Assembly (NCBI RefSeq): GCF_001528665.1
Contig: NZ_BBYJ01000008.1
Location: forward strand, 310,001-374,000
DNA length: 64,000 nucleotides
Direction: 5' to 3'
From: Microtetraspora malaysiensis
Lineage (GTDB): Bacteria > Actinomycetota > Actinomycetes > Streptosporangiales > Streptosporangiaceae
Below, one piece after another: positions 1-7,889 of the stretch (position 1 is the first letter of the stretch; each line of letters begins with the position of its first letter). The notes beneath the pieces are model-generated. The model did no database searches and was not told the origin of the DNA. It saw nothing but the letters and a program-made list of their open reading frames with translations. The translations under genes were made by a program, and so were the position numbers.

Positions 1-621
1 GACTGTGACGGGGTGTTGGTGGACAGTGAGCCCATCGCCGTCCGTACGCATTCCGCGGTGCTGACGGAGCTGGGCTGGCCGATCGACGAGGCCGAGGTGA
101 CCTCGTTGTTCGTCGGGCGGTCGACGGCTTCCATCAACGAGCTGGTCGAGGAGCGACTCGGGCCTGAGCTCACGAAGGAGGCAGAGAGTCGTTTCCGGCG
201 GCTGCACCACGAGGCGGTGGAGGCCGGGCTGACCCCCGTGGACGGGATCGTCGAGGCGCTGGACGCCATCACGTCGCCGACATGCGTGGCGTCCAGCGGC
301 AGTCACGACAAGATGCGGCACACTCTCGGTCACACCGGCCTGTATCACCGGTTCGACGGGCGGATCTTCAGTGCGACCGAGGTCGCCAGGGGCAAGCCCG
401 CGCCCGACCTGTTCCTGTTCGCCGCGGCACGGATGGGCGTGGCGCCGTCCCACTGTGTGGTCGTCGAGGACAGCCGCTACGGCGTCCAGGCCGCTCGGGC
501 GGCAGGTATGCGCGCCTTCGGTTACGCCGGTGGGCTCACCCCCGCCGCCTGGCTCGACGGACCCGGCACCACCGTCTTCGACGACATGCGCAAGCTGCCC
601 GCGCTCCTGGAGGAGCAGTGA
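1..621 (+). CDS. HAD-superfamily hydrolase, beta-phosphoglucomutase/phosphatase-like (5' truncated)
   Basis: The reading frame is open from base 1, so the start lies outside the window. The first visible residues DCDGVLVDSEP are HAD motif I with the nucleophilic and acid Asp. The Ser of motif II (CVASSGS), the Lys of motif III (ARGKPAPD) and the acidic motif IV (VVVEDSRYG) follow in order, with an alpha-helical cap between motifs I and II. About 207 residues are visible, close to full length for the beta-phosphoglucomutase / phosphoglycolate phosphatase subfamily. It should be a cytosolic Mg-dependent phosphatase or phosphomutase acting on a small phosphate ester; the substrate cannot be told from sequence. 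The next gene overlaps its stop by four bases. Confidence 0.88.
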   Translation, partial: DCDGVLVDSEPIAVRTHSAVLTELGWPIDEAEVTSLFVGRSTASINELVEERLGPELTKEAESRFRRLHHEAVEAGLTPVDGIVEALDAITSPTCVASSGSHDKMRHTLGHTGLYHRFDGRIFSATEVARGKPAPDLFLFAAARMGVAPSHCVVVEDSRYGVQAARAAGMRAFGYAGGLTPAAWLDGPGTTVFDDMRKLPALLEEQ

Positions 622-1229
622 GCGGGCGGCAGATCCCGGGAATCGCGGGGTATCACAACGAGGCGGACGCCCTCGCCGAACAGTACGAAAGCGTCCCGTT
701 CTCCGACGTGCATGGGGACACGATCCAGCTGTTTCCCGCCCAGACCAGCCGCATTCTGGACATCGGGGCCGGGACCGGACGTGACGCGGCCGCGCTCGCC
801 GCGCTGGGTCACCGGGTCGTGGCCGTCGAGCCGACCCCGGAAATGCGCGGGCACGGGCAGCGGCTCCACGCGGACCAGCCCATCGAATGGATCGATGACC
901 ACCTCCCGGACCTGGCGCGACTCGGTGGCTCCGACCGCGAGTTCGACCTCGTCCTGCTCACCGCCGTCTGGATGCACCTCGACCGCCCGGAACGGGAACG
1001 GGCGATGGCGAGGATCGCCGATCTTCTCGCCCCCGACGGCATCGTGATCATAATCCTGCGGCACGGGCCGATCCCGGCGGGACGGCACATGTTCGACGTC
1101 ACCGCCGAGGAGACCGTCACGCTCGCCGAAAGCATCGGCCTGCGCACCGTTCACCGGGGCAGCCGCCCGGATCTCCATGGCCGGCGAGGAGTGCACATGA
1201 GCACCCTCGGCTTCCGGGCCGTGCCGTGA
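618..1229 (+). CDS. Class I SAM-dependent methyltransferase
   Basis: A 203-aa protein starting at a GTG inside the GTGA overlap with the HAD stop, which implies translational coupling. The SAM-binding motif I is clear (ILDIGAGTGRDAAALA), followed by the acidic end of strand 2 (VVAVEP) and a motif IV-like segment (FDLVLLTAVWMHL). This fits the Rossmann-fold Methyltransf_11/25 type. The C-terminal part is short and gives no hint of the substrate. An in-frame longer reading upstream would run through the HAD gene and is unlikely. Pairing with a HAD phosphatase suggests small-molecule modification, but that is inference. Confidence 0.8.
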   Translation: MSGRQIPGIAGYHNEADALAEQYESVPFSDVHGDTIQLFPAQTSRILDIGAGTGRDAAALAALGHRVVAVEPTPEMRGHGQRLHADQPIEWIDDHLPDLARLGGSDREFDLVLLTAVWMHLDRPERERAMARIADLLAPDGIVIIILRHGPIPAGRHMFDVTAEETVTLAESIGLRTVHRGSRPDLHGRRGVHMSTLGFRAVP

Positions 1230-1274
1230 CCGGCAGGGTTTGCCCGGGCAAAAACTGACGGGAGGGGCACTGGC

Positions 1275-1280
1275 TAGCAT
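1275..1280 (+). promoter_or_regulatory. -10 hexamer TAGCAT of a probable leaderless promoter
   Basis: TAGCAT lies six bases before the GTG start at 1287, where transcription would begin at or next to the start codon. No usable Shine-Dalgarno sequence is present. The -35 is weak. Confidence 0.4.
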
Positions 1281-1286
1281 CGGAGG

Positions 1287-1835
1287 GTGCCTCCCGTTCC
1301 GCCGCCCACGCCCGCCGATCTCGAAGCGGCGCGGGACGCCGTGATCGACGACGTGCTCGGGCCCGATCTCGACGTGCTCTTCTGCGGGATCAACCCCAGC
1401 CTCTACTCGGCCGCGACGGGACACCACTTCGCCCGGCCGGGAAACCGGTTCTGGCCCGCGCTCCACCTGTCCGGCCTCGTGCCGCGCAGGCTGGCGCCGT
1501 ACGAGCAGCACCTGCTCCCCGGTTACGGCCTCGGCATCACCAACCTGGCGCCCCGGGCGACCGCACGCGCCGAGGAGCTCACGGCCGAGGAGCTGCGCGA
1601 GGGCGCCGAGCGGCTCGCCCACCTGGTCGCGGAGATCCGCCCGAGGGTCCTGGCCGTCGCCGGGGTCTCCGCGTACCGGCTCGCGTTCGGGCGGCGCAGG
1701 GCCGCGATCGGCCCGCAGGACGAGGAGATCGCGGGCAGCGAGGTGTGGGTGCTGCCCAACCCGAGCGGGCTGAACGCGCGCTGGACCCTGGACGGCATCG
1801 CGGCCCAGATGCGCCTACTGCGCCGGCCTTCCTGA
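1287..1835 (+). CDS. mug: G/U mismatch-specific DNA glycosylase (Mug/TDG family)
   Basis: A 182-aa protein with the uracil-DNA glycosylase fold of the Mug/TDG family. The catalytic loop reads LFCGINPSLYSAATGHHFARPGNRFW: the GINPS motif carries the water-positioning Asn, and the HHFARPGNRFW stretch is characteristic of this family. Near the C-terminus VWVLPNPSGLNARW matches the intercalating and DNA-binding motif. It would excise uracil or thymine opposite guanine, starting base-excision repair after cytosine deamination, a useful role in a GC-rich genome. The start is the GTG six bases downstream of a TAGCAT hexamer. The gene ends in a strong terminator shared with the convergent DUF5996 gene. 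Confidence 0.9.
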   Translation: MPPVPPPTPADLEAARDAVIDDVLGPDLDVLFCGINPSLYSAATGHHFARPGNRFWPALHLSGLVPRRLAPYEQHLLPGYGLGITNLAPRATARAEELTAEELREGAERLAHLVAEIRPRVLAVAGVSAYRLAFGRRRAAIGPQDEEIAGSEVWVLPNPSGLNARWTLDGIAAQMRLLRRPS

Positions 1836-1899
1836 CCGGCGCGCGCCGGGACTGAACCACTCATCGGTGGGAACGCGTGCCCGCCGCGGCCGGGACACG

Positions 1900-1940
1900 G
1901 CCCCTGTCACCTCTGCTCGGGGAGGTGGCAGGGGCTTTCG
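1900..1940. terminator. Bidirectional intrinsic terminator between mug and the DUF5996 gene
   Basis: A 14-bp stem (1900-1913 with 1922-1935, one wobble pair) encloses an 8-base loop and is followed by TTTCGTC on the plus strand. It sits between two convergent genes and can serve both. Confidence 0.75.
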
Positions 1941-2906
1941 TCATGCCGGGCGTTCCGCCGGGGCCTGACCTTCAGCGCGCAGCGCGACCGGATCGGTGAC
2001 GCCTCCGGGGCAGTAGGTGGCCGCGACGTCCCATCCGGCCCGCCGGGCGCCCGCCTCGTACGCGCTGCGCAGGAAGTCGAGCACGGTCCCGCGCGGATCG
2101 GCGGCGGCACGGGCGTCCGCGTAGCGCAGGATCGCCAGATGGCTGCCCCGCAGCGGCTTCCACCGGGCCTCGGGAGGGCGGAGCGGCTCCTTCTCCAACC
2201 CCGGCGGTTCCGGCGCCGTATAGGAGTAGAAAGCCGGTTCGGGCACGTCGGGGTCGCCGAACCAGAACCCCGCGCTGATCACCTCTCGTGAGTACGCCTC
2301 GCGGGTCACCACGTCGACCTGCGGCTCCTGGTCCACGCGGCGCTCGGAGAATCGGGTGACCGCGATGTCGAAGGTGTGCCAGAAATGGTGGACCGGGCTG
2401 ATCTTCCCGGAGAAGCCCGCCGCATAGAGTTCGAGCACCTGGGCGACCTGGCTGAGCACCTGCCAGTAGCGGGTCACCATGGTCGTGTCGTACGCCCGGT
2501 GGACGGTGTCCTCGGCGAAGGGGATGTGGTCTTCAAGATCGAACGGCGTCGCCCGGATGGGCACGTCGATGCCGAGCCGGTTCAACTCGCCGAACAGCTC
2601 GTGGTAGAACGACGCGACCGAGTGGCCGGGCATGGAGAACGAGGCGGTGCGTCCGTCGATGACGTTCACCACGAGCCGGTGATCGACGAAGTCGAAGTCG
2701 ATGGCGAAAACGGGCGTCCGGTCATCCAGTCCGCCCATCGGGCGCGTGGTGGTGCCCCGCCCGGTCAGGTGGAAGGGCACGTTCCACCAGTGGTTGCGGC
2801 GGACGCCCGCGGCCAGCCGTACCTTGCCCACGATCTGGGCGAACCTGTGGACCGTCGCCTTGCTGTCGGCCCAGGCCTCCAGCGGGATGTCCGGGAAGAT
2901 CTCCAT
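1941..2906 (-). CDS. DUF5996 family protein
   Basis: A 321-aa soluble protein beginning MEIFPDIPLEAWADSKATVHRFAQIVGKVRL, with the conserved features of DUF5996: the NHWWNVPFHLTGRG segment, a central VDQEPQVDV stretch, and a C-terminal FYSYTAPEP plus W-rich motif. Family function is unknown. I chose the ATG at 2906 because AAGGAG sits 8 bases upstream; the in-frame GTG nine bases earlier would overlap that ribosome binding site. No signal peptide or membrane segment is seen. It is monocistronic, converging on mug. Confidence 0.8.
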   Translation of the reverse strand: MEIFPDIPLEAWADSKATVHRFAQIVGKVRLAAGVRRNHWWNVPFHLTGRGTTTRPMGGLDDRTPVFAIDFDFVDHRLVVNVIDGRTASFSMPGHSVASFYHELFGELNRLGIDVPIRATPFDLEDHIPFAEDTVHRAYDTTMVTRYWQVLSQVAQVLELYAAGFSGKISPVHHFWHTFDIAVTRFSERRVDQEPQVDVVTREAYSREVISAGFWFGDPDVPEPAFYSYTAPEPPGLEKEPLRPPEARWKPLRGSHLAILRYADARAAADPRGTVLDFLRSAYEAGARRAGWDVAATYCPGGVTDPVALRAEGQAPAERPA

Positions 2907-2933
2907 GGGGCGCACTCCTTCACGCGGTTAAAC

Positions 2934-2960
2934 CACACTCGGGGCATCCCCCGGAGTGTG
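2934..2960 (-). terminator. Hairpin downstream of the PadR-SGNH operon
   Basis: CACACTC and GAGTGTG arms flank GGGG/CCCC with a two-base bulge. It lies about 105 bases past the SGNH hydrolase stop and just upstream of the DUF5996 start. No T-run is visible, so factor-independent termination is uncertain. Confidence 0.35.
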
Positions 2961-3065
2961 TCACGGCAAGGCCATCGCAGGGGACCGCGATGTCCTACCG
3001 CTGTGGGTTTCCGCCTCGTGCCGGTGACCGAGCGGGGTGAGGTGGTACGAAACGACCGACTTACC

Positions 3066-3842
3066 TCACACGTTCGCGCTGGTGACGGGCCGCATCTCGG
3101 GGCGCTTGGCGGTGCGGCCGTCGCCGGAGGAGCGGCCTTGGATGCGGCGGAGGATCCACGGCCCCAGGAAGGCGCCGGCCCAGGCGAGTTCGACCCCCGC
3201 GCGTCGCCATATCGGCATGGGCGGGAGCGGTGGGAGGGGATCGGCCCAATTCGGGTCGGCGCCGGGGACCTTCAGGGCGTCCGCGACGGCCGCGGCTATG
3301 CGCGCGTGACCGAGTGAGGTCGCGTGAATGCGGTCGTCGCTCCACAGGCGCGGATCTGTGGTGATCGGCTGGTGGAAGGTGTCGACCAGGGTGGCGCCGT
3401 GCCGTTCGGCCATGACGCGAATGCGGTCGTTGAAGTCGAGGACCTTGGGACGCAGGTGGCGGGCCAGCGGCGCGATTTTGGCGACGTCGGGAAAGGTGAA
3501 GGTGACCACGGTCGCGCCGGAGGCCGTCAACGCCTTCAACATGGCCTCCAGGTCGGCCGCCACGGCGGTGGCGTCGAAGCCGGGGCGGACCAGGTCGTTC
3601 ATGCCCGCCATGACGGTGACCAGGTCGGGGTTCAGCGCGAGGGCGGCCTCGGCCTGTTCGGCTCTGATCTGGGCGGCGAGGCGCCCCCGGACGGCGAGGT
3701 TGGCGTACCGGAAGTCCGGGTGGTGGGTGGCGAGGGTCTCGGCCAGGCGGTCGGCCCAGCCCCGGTAACCGGTCCTTTCGGCGCCGTCGTTGAGACCCTC
3801 GGTCTGGCTGTCGCCGATTGCGACATAACGCTGGTACGGCAT
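3066..3842 (-). CDS. SGNH/GDSL-type esterase/lipase
   Basis: A 258-aa protein with the SGNH blocks in order: block I GDSQTEG (nucleophilic Ser), block II Gly in LAVRGRLA, block III GMND (oxyanion Asn), and block V DRIHATSLGH with the catalytic Asp and His. No signal peptide is present, so it is probably cytosolic; a hydrophobic patch near the C-terminus (VELAWAGAFLGPWIL) may be membrane-associated. It starts two bases after the PadR stop, so the two are one operon. Substrate is unknown: lipid, acyl-thioester or acyl-sugar are all possible. Confidence 0.85.
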   Translation of the reverse strand: MPYQRYVAIGDSQTEGLNDGAERTGYRGWADRLAETLATHHPDFRYANLAVRGRLAAQIRAEQAEAALALNPDLVTVMAGMNDLVRPGFDATAVAADLEAMLKALTASGATVVTFTFPDVAKIAPLARHLRPKVLDFNDRIRVMAERHGATLVDTFHQPITTDPRLWSDDRIHATSLGHARIAAAVADALKVPGADPNWADPLPPLPPMPIWRRAGVELAWAGAFLGPWILRRIQGRSSGDGRTAKRPEMRPVTSANV

Positions 3843-3844
3843 GG

Positions 3845-4411
3845 CTACTCCGCGGGGATGTTGGTGCGGTGATCGAGGATGGCCACGGCCCGGCGGATCC
3901 AGCGGACGTTCTCGCGTTCGAAGGCCAGGCCGCGGAGCAGGGTCAGGTACGGGCCGATGCGGTCGGCCTGCGTGAGGTGTTCCTCCTCGGTGCGGCCGTT
4001 CAGGAGGCGTGCGCGGAGGCGTTCGAAGCGGGCGATCTTGGCTTCGGCCCAGCTCATGCGTTCACGGAGGGCGTTCTTGACGGCTTCGATGTCACCCGCG
4101 TCGACCGCCTGGACCTGCACCATGAGCTCGTCGCGGATCGCGCCGGGGTGTGGCGGCGCGGCGGTGAACTCGTGCAGGGCGCGGCGGCCGGCCTCGGTCA
4201 GGGAGAACAACCGCTTGTTGGGACGGCGGTCCTGCTGAACGACCCGGCCCCGGATCAGCCCGTCGGCCGCCATCTTCTCCAGCTCCCGGTAGAGCTGCTG
4301 GGGGGTGGCCATCCAGAAATTGGCCACCGACGCATCGAAGCTCTTGGCCAGGTCGTACCCGGATGCCTCACCCTCCAGGAGTACGGCCAAGACGGCATTG
4401 CGCAACGACAT
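3845..4411 (-). CDS. PadR-family transcriptional regulator
   Basis: A 188-aa protein with an N-terminal PadR winged helix (MSLRNAVLAVLLEGEASGYDLAKSF, then the wing ending PNKRLFSLTEAGRRAL) and a C-terminal helical dimerisation domain of the Vir_act_alpha_C type (residues about 95-180, ELMVQVQAVDAGD onward). It likely represses itself and the downstream SGNH hydrolase. I placed the start at the ATG at 4411, where the conserved PadR fold begins; an upstream in-frame ATG at 4456 would place the promoter region inside the gene. A TACGTT hexamer six bases upstream suggests a leaderless transcript. A perfect palindrome lies 34 bases upstream. Confidence 0.85.
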   Translation of the reverse strand: MSLRNAVLAVLLEGEASGYDLAKSFDASVANFWMATPQQLYRELEKMAADGLIRGRVVQQDRRPNKRLFSLTEAGRRALHEFTAAPPHPGAIRDELMVQVQAVDAGDIEAVKNALRERMSWAEAKIARFERLRARLLNGRTEEEHLTQADRIGPYLTLLRGLAFERENVRWIRRAVAILDHRTNIPAE

Positions 4412-4444
4412 GCCCTGAACGTAGCACCTGATGTACCCATATAT

Positions 4445-4472
4445 GCGAATAGTCAACTAAGTGACTATTCGC
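4445..4472. promoter_or_regulatory. Perfect 11-6-11 inverted repeat, candidate PadR operator
   Basis: GCGAATAGTCA (4445-4455) and TGACTATTCGC (4462-4472) are exact reverse complements separated by ACTAAG. On the minus strand the spacer and right arm create TTGACT, a possible -35 for the PadR-SGNH operon, so a bound dimer would block RNA polymerase. The AT-rich palindrome stands out against its GC-rich surroundings. Confidence 0.6.
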
Positions 4473-4652
4473 GGGGGCTTGCCAGGCCGGACATGACCGG
4501 TGACGACTACGCCTCGAAGCCGAGCCCTACCTGACCGCTACGCCGCGGCGCTCCGGAGCTTCGGGAGCCCCGGGCCGTCCCGGGCGCCGGACCCTACTTT
4601 CGTCAGGGGTGGTTGTGGCGGATCGCCGGATCTTTCGGAGGCGGCCGATTTC

Positions 4653-4658
4653 TAGCGT
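4653..4658 (+). promoter_or_regulatory. -10 hexamer TAGCGT, probable leaderless promoter of the serine hydrolase operon
   Basis: TAGCGT ends 8 bases before the GTG at 4667 and there is no Shine-Dalgarno. The matching -35 is weak. Confidence 0.4.
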
Positions 4659-4666
4659 GTCCTTCC

Positions 4667-6172
4667 GTGAAACGAAAGCTCATCACCTTCGCCCGGCGGA
4701 CCGGCCTGGCCGCGTCCCTCGCTGTGTCCCTCGTGTCCCCCTTGACCTTGTCCCTCGCGGTGGCCCCCACCGCGGCCACCGCCGTATCTGGGCTGACCGC
4801 GCCCGTGGGCGGTGAGCCGTCCCCGGCCGCCATCGACGCCTACCTCGCCGAGGCCATGGAATCCACGGCTCTGCCCGGGATGTCCGTCGTCGTGACCCAC
4901 AACGGGAAGATCGTGCACGCCGCCGGGTACGGTCACGACTCAGCGGGCCGGCCCGTCACCGAGAGCACCCCGATGCGCGTCGCCTCGCTCAGCAAGTCGT
5001 TCACCGCCATGGCCGTCATGACCCTGGTCGACGACGGCAGGCTCTCACTGGACAAGCCGGTCGCCGAGCAGCTGCCCGAGTTCCGCCTGGCCGACCCGCG
5101 AGCCCGCGGCATCACGCTGCGGCACCTGCTGAACCAGACCTCGGGCATCTCCGACGGCACCGTCGACATCCGCGCGGCGGAGTCCGCGACGACCCTCGCC
5201 GGCTACGTGGCCGCGCTGCGCGGCGGCACCCTGGCCGCCGACCCCGGCACCCGCTGGGCGTACTGCAACGTCAACTACGAGGTGGCCGCCCGGCTGGTCG
5301 AGGTCGCGGGCGGCATGAGCTTCGGCGCGTACATGAAGCAGCGCGTCTTCGGGCCGCTCGGCATGACCGGCAGCGCCGTCGGCGATCAGAAGGTCAGGCC
5401 GTCCAAGGGGTTCAACTCACTGTTCGGGGCCTGGGTGCCGCGGCCGGAGCTGCGCGACTTCCTCTACGGCGGCGGCGCGGGCGGCGTCATCACCGACGCG
5501 GCCGACATGGGCAAATGGCTGATCAGTCAGAACGGCGCCGGCGCACAGCTGGTGCGGCCGGAGAGCCTGACGACCATGCACACCTCCTCCGGCGTACGCG
5601 ACTACGGCATGGGCTGGGGCCGGGAGACAGTGGACGGCGCCGACCTGCTCGTGCACTCGGGCAACCTGTTCACGTACACCGCCGTGGAGGCGATCGCTCC
5701 GGACACGGGGTACGGCTTCGCCGTCATGACCAACGGCGCCGGCCTCTACGACGACGTCTACGACGTGCTCACCGGGCTTGTGGCGATGAGCCGGGGCAGG
5801 ACCCCGGAGGTGCCGGGCGGCGGCCGGCAGCAGGCCGAGCTGGTCCTGGGCCTGATCGCGCTGGCCGCGGCGGGGCTGGGCGTGCTCGGCGTGCTGCGGT
5901 CGCGCCGCTGGGCGAGCCGGCGCACGGGGAGTCCCGCGTGGCGGGTCGGGCTGCGCCTGGTCCCGGCGCTGCTGCCGGTGCTGCTGTTCGCGCTGTACCG
6001 GGACCTGATCTCGTTCCTGATGAACGGCCGGACCGTCACCTGGGAGCAGCTCACCTACTCCGCCGCGCCCATGACGATCACCTTCGCCGTCGCGGCCGCG
6101 GCGGGCGCGGCCACCGTCGTGACGCGGCTGCTCAGACTGCGCGAATCGCGATCGGTAGTCTCATCGCGGTGA
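4667..6172 (+). CDS. Serine hydrolase, class C beta-lactamase/penicillin-binding-protein fold, with C-terminal membrane segments
   Basis: A 501-aa protein with a signal peptide (positive MKRKLITFARR then a hydrophobic stretch ending near residue 40). The catalytic SxxK is S107-L-S-K110. The YxN motif is Y-C-N in RWAYCNVNYEV, and HSG in LLVHSGNLF replaces KTG. Residues from about 390 onward hold four hydrophobic helices, so the hydrolase domain faces outside and is anchored at its C-terminus. Families of this kind include D-aminopeptidases, esterases and PBP-like enzymes; beta-lactam hydrolysis is not implied. It overlaps the histidine kinase start by four bases, linking it to an envelope-sensing two-component system. 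Start chosen at GTG 4667 because it begins the signal peptide. Confidence 0.85.
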   Translation: MKRKLITFARRTGLAASLAVSLVSPLTLSLAVAPTAATAVSGLTAPVGGEPSPAAIDAYLAEAMESTALPGMSVVVTHNGKIVHAAGYGHDSAGRPVTESTPMRVASLSKSFTAMAVMTLVDDGRLSLDKPVAEQLPEFRLADPRARGITLRHLLNQTSGISDGTVDIRAAESATTLAGYVAALRGGTLAADPGTRWAYCNVNYEVAARLVEVAGGMSFGAYMKQRVFGPLGMTGSAVGDQKVRPSKGFNSLFGAWVPRPELRDFLYGGGAGGVITDAADMGKWLISQNGAGAQLVRPESLTTMHTSSGVRDYGMGWGRETVDGADLLVHSGNLFTYTAVEAIAPDTGYGFAVMTNGAGLYDDVYDVLTGLVAMSRGRTPEVPGGGRQQAELVLGLIALAAAGLGVLGVLRSRRWASRRTGSPAWRVGLRLVPALLPVLLFALYRDLISFLMNGRTVTWEQLTYSAAPMTITFAVAAAAGAATVVTRLLRLRESRSVVSSR

Positions 6173-7200
6173 GAAACCGTGTGATCCTGGCGGTGATCGC
6201 CGAGATCAGCGTCGTCAACGGGCTGCGCCTCGACGACGTCCCGCCGTGGCGGCAGCTTCTGTTCGCCGTGCTGGCCGTCGCCGCCTACCTCCATGGACGT
6301 CACCTGCCCGAACGGCGCGACGGGCTGCTGCTCGCCGTCGCCGCGACGCCCGGGGCGGTCTTCGTCGTGCCGGACTTCTGGGAGGGCGTCACGGCACTGA
6401 TGGCCCTCGGCCTCTTCGTGGTGCTGCCGTGGCTCGCCGGACGCTTCCGGCGGCAGCAGGCCGAACTGGTGCTGGCGGGCCGGGAACGGGTGGCCCGGCT
6501 CGAACGCGAGCAGGAGCTGATCGCCGAACGCGCCCGGCTCCGGGAACGCGCCCGCATCGCCGCCGACATGCACGACTCGCTCGGTCACGAGCTGGCACTG
6601 ATCGCGCTGCGCGCCGGAGCGCTGGAACTCGCCGCCGACATGACCGAGCCGAACCGGGAGGCGGTGGCGCGACTGCGGGCGTGCGCGGTCACCGCGACCG
6701 ACCGGCTCCGCCGTACGGTCGGAGTGCTGCGGGAGACCGGCGCCGCCCCCGCGGACGTGACCGGAGGGGTGGGCGACGTGGCGAGCCGGACGCCGACTCA
6801 GCCGCCGGACGAGACCGTCGAGGCGCTGGTGGATCGCGCCCGCGACGCCGGGATGGCGGTCGAGTTCCGGCACGACGGAGAGCCGGCGGCGCTGCCTCCC
6901 CTGGTGGACAGGGCCGTCCACCGGGTGGTGCAGGAGTCGCTGACCAACGCCGCCCGGCACGCGCCCGGCGCGGACGTGCTCGTCCACGTCGAGCGGTCCG
7001 CCCGGGCGGTCGCGGTCACGGTGCGCAACTCCGCGGCTCGCCACGAGCCCGGGCCGCCCGGCGGCGGCAGCGGCCTGGCGGGTCTGCGCGAGCGGGTACG
7101 GCTGCTCGGCGGCACGCTGCGCGCCGGACCGCACGAGAGTGGGTTCGCCGTGACGGCACGGTTTCCAAGCGGCCAGGGAGAAAGCGAGGTGAGCCGGTGA
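6169..7200 (+). CDS. NarL-type sensor histidine kinase (HisKA_3)
   Basis: A 343-aa protein starting at a GTG within the GTGA overlap with the serine hydrolase. Four hydrophobic segments span about residues 1-100, followed by a coiled-coil linker rich in Arg/Glu. The HisKA_3 phosphoacceptor is MHDSLGHEL. The N box is ESLTNAARHAPG and the G box GGGSGLAGLRERV. This is the architecture of actinobacterial kinases such as DesK/VraS-like sensors with no extracytoplasmic domain, which sense the membrane directly. Its partner regulator overlaps it by four bases. Confidence 0.88.
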   Translation: MRNRVILAVIAEISVVNGLRLDDVPPWRQLLFAVLAVAAYLHGRHLPERRDGLLLAVAATPGAVFVVPDFWEGVTALMALGLFVVLPWLAGRFRRQQAELVLAGRERVARLEREQELIAERARLRERARIAADMHDSLGHELALIALRAGALELAADMTEPNREAVARLRACAVTATDRLRRTVGVLRETGAAPADVTGGVGDVASRTPTQPPDETVEALVDRARDAGMAVEFRHDGEPAALPPLVDRAVHRVVQESLTNAARHAPGADVLVHVERSARAVAVTVRNSAARHEPGPPGGGSGLAGLRERVRLLGGTLRAGPHESGFAVTARFPSGQGESEVSR

Positions 7201-7859
7201 TCCGGGTGGTGCTGGCCGACGACGAGCCCATGATCCGGGTAGGGGTGCGGTCGATCCTGACCACGGACCCGGAGATCGAGGTGGTCGCCGAGGCCGCGGA
7301 CGGGCGCGAGGCGGTCGAGCTGGTGCGCGCGCACCGGCCCGACATCGCGATGCTCGACATCCGCATGCCCCGGCTCGACGGCCTGTCCGCCGTCACTGAG
7401 CTGCGCGCCGCCGTACCCGACGTCGCGATCATCGTGCTGACCACGTTCGACGAGGACGAGTACGTCTCCCGAGCGCTCGCCGAGGGGGCCGCCGGTTTCC
7501 TGCTCAAGGCCGCCGACCCGCGCGAGCTGATCATCGGGGTGCGGGCGGTCGCCGACGGCGCGGCGTACCTGTCGCCGAGGATCGCGCAGAAGGTCATCGC
7601 GCGCCTGGGCGGCGGCCGGCTCTCCAGAGCGGACACCGCACGCAGGCACGTGGAGACGCTGACGCCGCGCGAGCGCGAGGTGCTCGCCCTCGTCGGCCGG
7701 GGCCTGTCCAACCAGGACATCGGCCGCGAGCTCTTCCTCTCGGAGGGCACCGTCAAGTCCCACGTCAGCGCGATCCTGCTCCGGCTCGGTCTGAACAACC
7801 GCGTCCAGGCCGCGATCGTCGCCTACGAGGCCGGCCTGGCACACGCCGACCCGGGCTGA
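7197..7859 (+). CDS. NarL/LuxR-type response regulator
   Basis: A 220-aa two-domain regulator. The receiver domain holds the acidic pair in VVLADDEP, the phosphoacceptor Asp in IAMLDIRMP, the Thr in VLTTFD and the conserved Lys in FLLKAADP. The C-terminal LuxR helix-turn-helix is LTPREREVLALVGRGLSNQDIGRELFLSEGTVKSHV (shown in part by LTPREREVL and EGTVKSHV). The GTG start overlaps the kinase stop (GTGA). It probably activates this operon and envelope genes elsewhere. The neighbouring DUF1707/PadR genes are convergent and may be unrelated. Confidence 0.9.
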   Translation: MIRVVLADDEPMIRVGVRSILTTDPEIEVVAEAADGREAVELVRAHRPDIAMLDIRMPRLDGLSAVTELRAAVPDVAIIVLTTFDEDEYVSRALAEGAAGFLLKAADPRELIIGVRAVADGAAYLSPRIAQKVIARLGGGRLSRADTARRHVETLTPREREVLALVGRGLSNQDIGRELFLSEGTVKSHVSAILLRLGLNNRVQAAIVAYEAGLAHADPG

Positions 7860-7889
7860 CCGCCGCGACGATCAAGCGACCTGATCGGT

